From assembly GCA_021202495.1 (NCBI GenBank), contig JAJQCX010000134.1:1-19287 (forward strand): 19,287 bases of DNA, given 5' to 3'. The translations under genes and the position numbers were made by a program. Source of the stretch: Clostridia bacterium. Lineage in GTDB: Bacteria; Bacillota; Clostridia; UMGS1883. Numbering within the stretch: position 1 is the stretch's first letter; each line of letters opens with the position of its first letter. The notes under the pieces are model-generated. The model was given only the letters and a program-made list of their open reading frames with translations, had not been told where the DNA came from and searched no databases. Shown piece by piece: positions 12,445-19,287 of this stretch.

Positions 12445-15400
12445 TCACTGACCACTTACCACCAACTCCACTTCCGCCCCCTCCGGCACATCCTCAATCC
12501 TAATCGTCTTATAATTTTCTCGTCCTATAACCTCCAGCGCCGTGCTTGCCTCGCCCTCATAGTCATACGACAGCGCCGCCCCGATCTCGTCGCTGTCGGG
12601 GTTAAAGATAACCGCCTCAACCGCCGTTCCGTCTCTCTTTTCGCTCAGTACACGCGCGCCCCTCGGGGTTATCTTCGCGTCGGCTATTACCGCGTCCTCA
12701 TTCGCCGTGCTTTCCTCGTTTCCGCTCCCCAAAACGACAATCTTCAATTCCTTCGCCTCGGAAACGTCGAGCGAAACGCTGCGCCGCCCCGAAAACATCG
12801 AAATGCCCTCCGCCTTATAGGCAAGCTCGCCGTCCAAATATATTTCAACGTCGCACTGCGCGTCAAACCTTCCGCGGTCAAAGCCGCCGCCCATCTGCTG
12901 CATCTGCATTTCGTTCTTTCCGATAACTGCGGTAAACGTGTTATTTTCAAAGCCCGACACGTCAAAGGTAATCTCGCTTCCCGCCTTCATCGCAAGCCCT
13001 TTTTGATATTCCGCGTTTTCCTCGCCGCGCTGCCAATCGCCGCCGAGCATAAAACTGCCGGAGCCGAAATAATTATCCCGCGCAATCTCGCCCGATTCAT
13101 TCGCTTCCATGTCGGACAAGTAAACGTCTTTTTCCACAAAATAAATTGTATATTCCTTTCCGCCGCCGCTCACAATGCAGCCGCCGTCAAAGTAGCTTAC
13201 CTCAGTATTAAATCCCGACACCGTAACCTCGGGCGTCGCGCTCGTCCTGTATACGTATGTATATACCTCAGGCGCAAATGCCGAAAGCTCCTCGCCGTCA
13301 ATCTCAATTCCCGTCACGGCGTTGTAATAGGTTATGCCGGTCTTTCTTTCGCCCGAAATGTCAAACGCAAAGCCGTAACGGTTTTCCGAAAGCTCACCCT
13401 CCGAAAGCCCCGCGATATATCCGCCTATTCTGAAATACGCCGCTTTCTCTTTCTCCGCCTCGCTGACCTTTTCCGCGTCCGTGTACGGGTCGTAATTCCA
13501 CGCCGCGCACTGAAGCGGATTTGCCGTTGCCGCCGTAAACGTCAAAACGTCCTCCCCGCAAAGCGAAAATACATAAGCTTCCCTGTTTCCGTTTTCCTGC
13601 ACGACGGAATAATTGTCCGCCATGTCCTCAATTTTCATTTCAAATTCGCCGTATTCTCCCGCAGCATTCCTATCCGGATAGCGGCTTTCCTCGCCGTAGC
13701 CGAGCCACGCCGCACTCTGCTTCGCGCTCTTTCCGTAAAAGCCCACGAACGTCGGCTTCACCTCATTTTTGCCGAAATCCGTCTGCATCGAAACGTGCAA
13801 AACGCCGTCCTCCGTCATCGAATATGCCAAGTACAACCTCTTTTCCCCGTAGTCCGCCAGCTCAACGTAAAGCGTGTCGTCTTCTACCTCAAAGCTGTAA
13901 GGCATAAACCAATCGTCATAAAAATATTCGTCAAGCGTCTCAAGCCTTTTCGTTGCGGGGTACATAGCCTCCTCCAGCTGCTCCCTGCCGTCGAAAACAT
14001 AGCTTTCAATCGCGCCTTCTTCGTTCACTCTCGCGCTCGCGTTCTCCGCGGTAAATACCGCCGCTCCGTCCTCAATTGAAATTTCAACCTTTTTCTCCTC
14101 TATATATTCGCCCGCAATTTCAGCCGTTTCACTCGCAGCGCCCATAAACAGCGCCTTTACTTCCTCAGCCTCCGGATGCGGCTCGCGCAGCGACGAGAAA
14201 AGCCCCTTGAGCGATTTGTAATAGCTGTTCGGATCGTCGCCGAAATCGCCGCCGTAGCCCAAATATTGATACGATCTGTCCTCCAAAACCGTTATCTCTT
14301 CAAACTCAACGTCAGACACAAGATTGTTCTCCGCGCTCTCAAGCAGCAAATCATCAAGCCTTAACGCCTTGTCATATATTTTTATGTATTGTATCGCGGA
14401 GTCTCCTCCCGCTCCCGCCGTATATGTGCCGCAGAAGCTTCCTTCCGTCTCCATGTTTTTGGCAAAGCTTTCGTTTTTAAAAAGCTGCGCCTCTCCGTCG
14501 GCATATATTGCCGCAGCCAAGCCTCCGTCAAAGCTCGTGTCGATAACGTCGTCCCCCATCGTCAAGCTCAAACGGTAATTTTTAATTTCAAATTTTATCA
14601 GTCCGTCCGAGGATTCAAATATAACCCTATCCTCGTTTCCCGCAATGTATGTCACAATGCTGAACGCGTCAAGCTCTTTAACCGTGTTTTCAAATTCGCC
14701 CTCGCCCAGCATCTTTGCGCCTTGATAATTTGTTATCTCACCGTCAATCGTCAAAACGGTTCCGGTAATTTTGTCAGTCGTCTCAAATGTGTACAAATTT
14801 CGCGTCGTGTAGAGCTCCTTGTCGGCAAATTCCTTTATAAATCCTCCGATGTTTCCGTTGCCTAACGTCGCAGCCCAATCCGCAAAACCGCCCGTCGCAC
14901 CGAAAACCTCTTTTTCGTCCGCAAGCTGCGCCGCCATGCTTTGCACAATCGGTCTCTCGTCCTCGCTTTCGATTGCCGAAATTACAGATTGATCCGCATT
15001 GTCGCCGTAACCCGCCGACCGCATTATTATCGAGTCGTATTTTTTGTGCTGCTTCACCGTCTCCGCAGCCCGCTCCGCTGCCGCCTCCGCATTCTCCCTC
15101 ACATTGTCAAGGTAAATGTTGACTTCATCTATCACATAAAGCCCCGCTTCACCCGCCAGCTCGTAAAAACAATCCGGCGCTGCGCTCGTCCACACCGCGT
15201 TAAAGCCGTATTCCTTTATGAGCGCAATGTCCTTTTCAATCTGCTCGCTCCCTATCGCGTCGCCGTTTTCAGGATCTGTTGGCGTGTATTTCACGCCGCG
15301 CAGCACCGTTTCCGATCCGTCAATTAAAAGCTTACCGTCCTTTATCTCAACGTTTTTCGACTGCGCCTCCTCATACGGGCTTTCGCTCGTCACAAAAACG

Positions 15401-15921
15401 CTCCCTACAAGCCCCGACAGCGCAAAATTATCCGCCTTGTTTATCCCGCTCTTGTCGCGCGTAACGACCGCCCGCACAATATTTTCACCCTTTTTCAATT
15501 GAACCTCAAAAATCGCGCCCACCTTTCCGTTCGCGCTCTCGCCTATTCTTTCTTCGTTAAAATAGACCTCAATGTAATCCTCCGCACTGTCGAACACCAA
15601 AAACGCGTTCCCCGCGCTTTCCGCATCAAAGGTTTTTTCATATATTCCGCGCGAATGTACCCCGTCGTCCTCCTGCATTCCCCAATAGCGTTCCTCTTCA
15701 AAATAGTATGAAGGATAGCCGTAGCCCTCAAGCTCCATAGCAGCCGGCACGGTTATTGTGTCGTTTAGCTCGAGAGTTTCCGCGTCAAGGCTCCCGTCCT
15801 CGTCATAGGCGAACGCCCACTGCCCGTCAAGTGAAATATACAAATCATCCTCCGCATACGACACAATGCCCGGCGAAAGTACAACCGCCAAAACCAAAAT
15901 TACCGCCAAAATCCTCTTCAT
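12445..15921 (-). CDS. Large secreted GH2 beta-galactosidase-like protein, probably catalytically inactive
   Basis: A 1158-residue exported protein with a signal peptide at 1-23 (ILAVILVLAVVLSPGIVSYA). Residues 28-180 form the GH2 sugar-binding jelly roll (LDGQWAFAYDEDG; RGIYEKTF; DYIEVYFNEERIG). Residues 195-370 follow the GH2 TIM-barrel order (VLRGVKYTPTDPENG, IEKDIALIKEYGFNAVWTS, AGLYVIDEVNI). However, the usual RTSH reads WTSA, the WSLGNE acid/base motif reads IMRSAGYGDN, and the EYAH nucleophile strand is not found. About 380-540 looks like an inserted LamG-type domain. YGGDFGDDPN at about 580 and EPHPEAEEVK mark the later beta-galactosidase domains, and the C-terminal third contains an NPCBM-like carbohydrate-binding domain. 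The ATG at 15921 has GGATGG nearby and begins the signal peptide; an in-frame GTG at 15939 overlaps the PBP stop (GTGA). Either way it is the fourth gene of a cell-wall operon, so a glycan-binding role is plausible. Confidence 0.8.
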   Translation of the reverse strand: MKRILAVILVLAVVLSPGIVSYAEDDLYISLDGQWAFAYDEDGSLDAETLELNDTITVPAAMELEGYGYPSYYFEEERYWGMQEDDGVHSRGIYEKTFDAESAGNAFLVFDSAEDYIEVYFNEERIGESANGKVGAIFEVQLKKGENIVRAVVTRDKSGINKADNFALSGLVGSVFVTSESPYEEAQSKNVEIKDGKLLIDGSETVLRGVKYTPTDPENGDAIGSEQIEKDIALIKEYGFNAVWTSAAPDCFYELAGEAGLYVIDEVNIYLDNVRENAEAAAERAAETVKQHKKYDSIIMRSAGYGDNADQSVISAIESEDERPIVQSMAAQLADEKEVFGATGGFADWAATLGNGNIGGFIKEFADKELYTTRNLYTFETTDKITGTVLTIDGEITNYQGAKMLGEGEFENTVKELDAFSIVTYIAGNEDRVIFESSDGLIKFEIKNYRLSLTMGDDVIDTSFDGGLAAAIYADGEAQLFKNESFAKNMETEGSFCGTYTAGAGGDSAIQYIKIYDKALRLDDLLLESAENNLVSDVEFEEITVLEDRSYQYLGYGGDFGDDPNSYYKSLKGLFSSLREPHPEAEEVKALFMGAASETAEIAGEYIEEKKVEISIEDGAAVFTAENASARVNEEGAIESYVFDGREQLEEAMYPATKRLETLDEYFYDDWFMPYSFEVEDDTLYVELADYGEKRLYLAYSMTEDGVLHVSMQTDFGKNEVKPTFVGFYGKSAKQSAAWLGYGEESRYPDRNAAGEYGEFEMKIEDMADNYSVVQENGNREAYVFSLCGEDVLTFTAATANPLQCAAWNYDPYTDAEKVSEAEKEKAAYFRIGGYIAGLSEGELSENRYGFAFDISGERKTGITYYNAVTGIEIDGEELSAFAPEVYTYVYRTSATPEVTVSGFNTEVSYFDGGCIVSGGGKEYTIYFVEKDVYLSDMEANESGEIARDNYFGSGSFMLGGDWQRGEENAEYQKGLAMKAGSEITFDVSGFENNTFTAVIGKNEMQMQQMGGGFDRGRFDAQCDVEIYLDGELAYKAEGISMFSGRRSVSLDVSEAKELKIVVLGSGNEESTANEDAVIADAKITPRGARVLSEKRDGTAVEAVIFNPDSDEIGAALSYDYEGEASTALEVIGRENYKTIRIEDVPEGAEVELVVSGQ

Positions 15922-15935
15922 TTTCCATCCCATCC

Positions 15936-17336
15936 TCACTTTAAATAATGACTTATCAAATCCTTAGCAATCGGTGCGCAGGTCGATCCCGTCGCCCCCG
16001 AATATTCCTGCATAACGCAGATTGCAATCTCCGGATCCTCCGCCGGAGCAAAGCATATGAACCACGCATGTTCCTTGCCGTCGCGCTCATTTTGCGCCGT
16101 GCCCGTCTTTCCCGCAACCTGAATTGAGCTTATCGCCGCTCCCGTTCCGGTGCCGCTCGATACACATTCAATCATGTAATCCTTTATCGTGTCCGCCGTT
16201 TTCGCGGTTATCGCCTTTTTCCAAACGCTCGTTTCAGCCTTGTATATCGACTTTCCCGAGGACATCGTCGCCTCTTCCACAAGGTACGGCGTCATTATCA
16301 CGCCGCCGTTCGCCACAGCCGCCGCCACAAGCGCCATCTGCAGCGGCGTCACCATCAGCTTGCCCTGCCCGATTCCGACCGCCGCAACGTCCGTCTCGCT
16401 CATGCCGTCGTCATAATTAAACTGCGACTTTGACACCCCAATGTCAAACGGTATCTCCGCTCCTATGCCGAAGCTTGACACAATGCTTTTCATTTTGCTC
16501 TCGCCCAGCATCACCGCGAGCGTCGCGAACATCACATTGCTCGATTTTGCGAACCCTCTTGACAAATCCAGCTCACCATAGGAATGTCCGCCGTAATTGC
16601 TCACCTTGTAGCCGTCTATCACACACGACCCCTCGTCATTCATTGTGTAATCCTCATACCCGTTTTCGACCGCCGCAGCCGCCGTCACGGTTTTAAAGGT
16701 CGACCCCGGAGCGTAGAGCCCATTTGTTGCCCTCGCAACAAATGGACTGTCCTCGTCCTCCGTCAAATTCCCCCACGCCGCCGAAAGCGCCTCCTCGTTT
16801 GAATCGAACGTCGGATTTGAATAAAGGCATAAAACTTCACCCGTCTTCGGAACTATCGCCACCACCGCGCCGTTTTTTCCCTGCATCAGTGTTTCCGCCC
16901 GCTCCGTCAGCTCGTTGTCGAGCGTCAAGCGCAAGCTCGCGCCCTGCTGCTTTTCGTTATTGCCGCTTATCGCCTCCGAAATGCTTTCAATCGTGTCCGT
17001 CTGCAGCAGCATGTCGTTATATTTCAGCTCCAGCCCCGTTCTCCCGTATGTGCGAGAGCTGTAACCGATAACGTGCGTATATCGCGACCCGTAATTATAT
17101 ACTCTCACCTGTCCGCCGTCCTCGTCCTCGCGGCTTTCCGCCAGCACAACGCCGTTTCTGTCGGTGATTGAGCCGCGCAGCACATATTCTTCTTCCTCCC
17201 ATGTACGCCTGTTGTAGCTGTTTTGTATCACATCCTCCGCCTCAAACAGCGTAAAATACGTCAAATACACCGCCAACGCGATAAACAGAACGCATATGAA
17301 AACCATAACGTAAATTATCTTCCTGTTATATCTCAT
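15936..17336 (-). CDS. Class B penicillin-binding protein (peptidoglycan transpeptidase, PbpA-like)
   Basis: A 466-residue monofunctional transpeptidase that crosslinks peptidoglycan, paired with the SEDS polymerase encoded just upstream. It has an N-terminal TM helix (7-31), the conserved linker RGSITDRNGVVLAES (54-68), a short pedestal, and the catalytic domain from about 150. Active-site motifs are complete: SxxK as STFK (212-215), SxN as SSN (265-267) and KTG (410-412). The length and short pedestal resemble actinobacterial PbpA more than long PBP2 or FtsI proteins; there are no PASTA domains. I chose the ATG at 17336, with GGGAGG 9 nt upstream, over an in-frame TTG at 17342. It overlaps the upstream SEDS gene by 11 bp and touches the downstream GH2-like gene (GTGA). 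Confidence 0.94.
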   Translation of the reverse strand: MRYNRKIIYVMVFICVLFIALAVYLTYFTLFEAEDVIQNSYNRRTWEEEEYVLRGSITDRNGVVLAESREDEDGGQVRVYNYGSRYTHVIGYSSRTYGRTGLELKYNDMLLQTDTIESISEAISGNNEKQQGASLRLTLDNELTERAETLMQGKNGAVVAIVPKTGEVLCLYSNPTFDSNEEALSAAWGNLTEDEDSPFVARATNGLYAPGSTFKTVTAAAAVENGYEDYTMNDEGSCVIDGYKVSNYGGHSYGELDLSRGFAKSSNVMFATLAVMLGESKMKSIVSSFGIGAEIPFDIGVSKSQFNYDDGMSETDVAAVGIGQGKLMVTPLQMALVAAAVANGGVIMTPYLVEEATMSSGKSIYKAETSVWKKAITAKTADTIKDYMIECVSSGTGTGAAISSIQVAGKTGTAQNERDGKEHAWFICFAPAEDPEIAICVMQEYSGATGSTCAPIAKDLISHYLK

Positions 17337-18591
17337 CGGCAATTTCCTCCCCTCTCGCCGAAATCCCCTGCAAAATTCCGAGCGTCAGAAACGTCGTCAC
17401 CATGCTCGACCCGCCGTAGCTCACAAACGGCAGCGTTATTCCCGTCAGCGGAATGAGCTTCGTCACACCGCCGATAATTATAAACGTCTGCATCCCCAGC
17501 ATCACGCCGATTCCCATCGCCGCCGCCTTGTTAAATTCGTTCGTCGTCGTCAGCGCAATCTTAAACGCCCTGTAAACCAGCACAAAATAGAGCATTATAA
17601 CAGCCAAACCGCCCAAAATCCCCATCTCCTCGCATATCGCCGAAAAGATGAAATCCGTGTGAACCTCAGGGATAAAATACGGACTTCCCGCGCCTATTCC
17701 GCGCCCCGTAAAGCCGCCCTCGCCTATCGCGAACAGCGACTGCGTTATCTGATAGCCCTTGTGCGCCACATCGTCAAACGGGTGCAGCCATGTCTCGATT
17801 CTCGTCTGTATGTGGCTCATCGTCATAACGCCCACCGCACCGCCGCCTACCGCAAAGATGAAATTGAGCAGCAAAAATCGCTTTTCTCCGCCGTAAATTG
17901 CCAAATACGCAATGTATATCGCAAAAAACATCACCGCCATGCCCCAGTCGCGCTGCAAAACGAGGAAAATCAAAAACAAATACGCCACCGCCGTCGCCGC
18001 CGCGTTGCGCCCCGTTTTCGTGTTGTAAAAGCGCCTTATCCTCAGCTCTCCCGCCTTCGGCTCCTTCACGGCGTTTGTGTATATTGACGAAAGCGTCAAT
18101 ATAAAGAGCAGCTTTATCAGCTCGCTCGGCTGAAACGTCAGCGACCCGAATTTGAGCCAGCTTTTCGCCCCGTGGCTCTCGCTTCCGCCTATCGCCGTCA
18201 TAACGAAGAGCGCCAGCGCCAAAAGCACATAAAGTTTGCTCATTTTATTCCATATGTTAAGATTTTTGTATAAAAGCGCCGCCAGCAAAAAAAGTCCCGA
18301 CCCGACCGAAAACCAAATAACCTGCTTCTGCCCGTAGCCTGTCTGTAATCGCAAAAGCATTATCACGCCGATAACTCCCAGCATCGCCGTTATCAAAAAA
18401 ATGTAATGATCTCCGAGCGGGAAAGTGCTCAAAACCGTGTAGACAATAATCAAGCACACCGACATCGTGCCCAAAAGCAGCGCCGTCTCGCTCTGAAAGC
18501 CGCCCTCCGCGAGCGACACGAGCACCCCGCCCAATATTGTAACTATAAGAACGTATATCAACGGTCTTATCGCCATTCTGCTTTTTACCAT
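17326..18591 (-). CDS. SEDS-family peptidoglycan glycosyltransferase (FtsW/RodA/SpoVE)
   Basis: A 421-residue polytopic membrane protein that polymerises lipid II into glycan strands. About ten hydrophobic segments are visible. Family landmarks in order are GAKSWLKFGSLTFQPSELIK (about 141-160), the LQRDWGMAVMF segment, the large loop GYQITQSLFAIGEGGFTGRG (about 278-297), EVHTDFIFSAICEEMG with the conserved Asp, and the C-terminal TGITLPFVSYGGSS. The extended N terminus (about four TM segments before the SWLKFGS block) fits the longer clostridial FtsW/RodA forms. GGAGG lies 9 nt before the ATG. It is encoded between an FHA protein and a class B PBP, the usual SEDS-bPBP partnership. Sequence alone does not decide between division (FtsW), elongation (RodA) or spore cortex (SpoVE) roles. 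Confidence 0.94.
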   Translation of the reverse strand: MVKSRMAIRPLIYVLIVTILGGVLVSLAEGGFQSETALLLGTMSVCLIIVYTVLSTFPLGDHYIFLITAMLGVIGVIMLLRLQTGYGQKQVIWFSVGSGLFLLAALLYKNLNIWNKMSKLYVLLALALFVMTAIGGSESHGAKSWLKFGSLTFQPSELIKLLFILTLSSIYTNAVKEPKAGELRIRRFYNTKTGRNAAATAVAYLFLIFLVLQRDWGMAVMFFAIYIAYLAIYGGEKRFLLLNFIFAVGGGAVGVMTMSHIQTRIETWLHPFDDVAHKGYQITQSLFAIGEGGFTGRGIGAGSPYFIPEVHTDFIFSAICEEMGILGGLAVIMLYFVLVYRAFKIALTTTNEFNKAAAMGIGVMLGMQTFIIIGGVTKLIPLTGITLPFVSYGGSSMVTTFLTLGILQGISARGEEIADEI

Positions 18592-18605
18592 TCATCCCCG
18601 CCTCC

Positions 18606-19052
18606 TCAATCGTTGTCGGGCTTAACATACAAAAACATCAGCGACCCAATCGAAATCTTGTCGCCGTCTATCAGCTCCACCGCCTCGTCCGTCACAGGCT
18701 CTCCGTTCAAAAATGTTCCGTTCGTGCTGTCGTTGTCTTCCAAAAAAAAGCTCCCGTCCGACTTAAAAATTCTGCAATGCTCCCCGCTTAACGATTCATC
18801 GTCGATTCTTATGCTGCACCCTCTCCCGCGGCCTATCGTGTTGTCGTCCGTTATTTCGTAGCTCTCTCTCACGTCAAACGGCAAATCGCTCCGCAAATTG
18901 ATAAGCTTTAAATATCCTTCCGCCCTTATCAAATTCTTTTTCTTGCTCATCGCTCTTATGTCCAAAAATATCATTCTTATTATCGCGTATATAAATAAAT
19001 ACACCACAATAACAAAAACATACGTCAGCGCCTTCGCCAAAATCTGCTGCAC
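18606..19052 (-). CDS. Membrane-anchored FHA-domain protein
   Basis: A 148-residue protein: one N-terminal TM helix (about 8-30), a short basic linker (MSKKKNLIRAEG) and a C-terminal FHA domain (about 45-145) that should bind phosphothreonine peptides on the cytoplasmic side. FHA landmarks are TIGRGRGCSIRIDD, SLSGEHCRIF, LEDNDSTNGTFLNG and DGDKISIG; the conserved Arg, Ser, His and Asn-Gly are present. The GTG at 19052 was chosen because GGGAGGGAG sits just upstream; an in-frame ATG at 19118 lies within the promoter and would predate the transcript start. It is the first gene of the operon with SEDS, PBP and GH2-like genes, much like the FHA-RodA-PbpA clusters of Actinobacteria, and so may tether phosphorylated partners to the wall synthase. 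Confidence 0.9.
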   Translation of the reverse strand: MQQILAKALTYVFVIVVYLFIYAIIRMIFLDIRAMSKKKNLIRAEGYLKLINLRSDLPFDVRESYEITDDNTIGRGRGCSIRIDDESLSGEHCRIFKSDGSFFLEDNDSTNGTFLNGEPVTDEAVELIDGDKISIGSLMFLYVKPDND

Positions 19053-19089
19053 AATTCTCCCTCCCTCATTCTTGCAACTCCGTAAACCC

Positions 19090-19118
19090 ATTATAACAGC
19101 AATGCGCATTTTTTTCAA
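19090..19118 (-). promoter_or_regulatory. Promoter for the FHA-SEDS-PBP-GH2 operon
   Basis: On the minus strand, TTGAAA (19118-19113) and TATAAT (19095-19090) are 17 bp apart. Transcription should start near 19083, about 30 nt before the GTG start of the FHA gene. No internal terminator is seen down to 12445, giving a transcript of about 6.6 kb. Confidence 0.82.
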
Positions 19119-19175
19119 GTATTTTACCTATAAACTTGCAAAACAGCCCGCCAAATTAAAATTTCACCCCGCACA

Positions 19176-19208
19176 AAAAAATCGGCATCCACACCCTGCC
19201 GATTTTTT
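19176..19208. terminator. Bidirectional intrinsic terminator upstream of the FHA operon
   Basis: Perfect 12-bp arms AAAAAATCGGCA (19176-19187) and TGCCGATTTTTT (19197-19208) enclose a 9-nt loop, with T-runs on both strands. It probably ends a leftward gene lying beyond the right edge of the window and insulates the FHA operon promoter. Confidence 0.85.
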
Positions 19209-19235
19209 ACACACCATCTGCATATTTTCATTACT

Positions 19236-19287
19236 GCGCCCGCAGGCGCATTGGCTCTCCTGAAAGGAGCTGTCAGCCCGTAAGGGC
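19236..19287. repeat. Hairpin module cluster at the right edge
   Basis: GCGCC-CGCA-GGCGC (19236-19249, identical 14-mer at 12381-12394) is followed by CTCCT-GAA-AGGAG (19257-19269) and GCCC-GTAA-GGGC (19276-19287), where the window ends. The arrangement of successive small palindromes matches the clusters at 1-48 and 12358-12424. Confidence 0.65.

Noticed and set aside
13003..14079. Long plus-strand open frame (358 codons)
   Set aside because: Lies wholly inside the GH2-like gene on the opposite strand; composition (Arg/His/Val-rich, no domain) is typical of an antisense shadow.

Overview
The window looks like a chromosomal segment of an anaerobic Firmicute of class Clostridia. It has an IreB-family phosphoprotein, a DacF-type D,D-carboxypeptidase, a paired heterodimer-type ABC exporter with a TetR regulator, and an FHA/SEDS/class B PBP cell-wall operon. 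Promoters are sigma-A-like (TTGACA/TATAAT) and Shine-Dalgarno sites are strong (AGGAGG-like). No species can be named from sequence alone.

Layout. Positions 72-1876 read rightward: a membrane-anchored D-alanyl-D-alanine carboxypeptidase, ireB, and a tRNA-Leu(UAG) that begins on the base after the ireB stop codon. A hairpin terminator closes this unit. From 1928 nearly everything reads leftward. First is a Phd/PIN-type toxin-antitoxin pair with its own consensus promoter buried in a perfect inverted repeat. Next is a tightly overlapping three-gene operon: two divergent Sir2 paralogues, both with Gln at the catalytic His position, and a microbial PARG-like (TIGR02452) macrodomain hydrolase. The likely role is reversible protein ADP-ribosylation. 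Then comes a two-subunit ABC exporter. Both subunits are broken: one by a 13-bp tandem duplication, the other by a one-base shift near its N terminus. A divergent tetR gene faces it across overlapping promoters. A bidirectional terminator separates tetR from cysE-msrA. Next is a small secreted protein with a copper-amine-oxidase-like N domain and an NTF2-like C domain.

The right end is one leftward operon from a TTGAAA-17-TATAAT promoter at 19118-19090: a membrane-anchored FHA protein, an FtsW/RodA-type SEDS glycosyltransferase, a class B PBP, and a 1158-residue secreted GH2-like protein whose catalytic motifs look lost. The first three form a peptidoglycan synthesis module with a phosphothreonine-reading subunit. 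This fits with IreB at the left end, a known target of Ser/Thr kinase signalling in relatives, although no kinase lies in the window.

Non-coding gaps contain a family of short hairpin modules (perfect stems of 6-10 bp, often 3-nt loops) at 1-48, 5084-5200, 5275-5289, 11381-11422, 12358-12424 and 19236-19287, plus one larger inverted repeat at 11492-11599. The strongest candidate for an undescribed system is the Sir2-Sir2-PARG operon.
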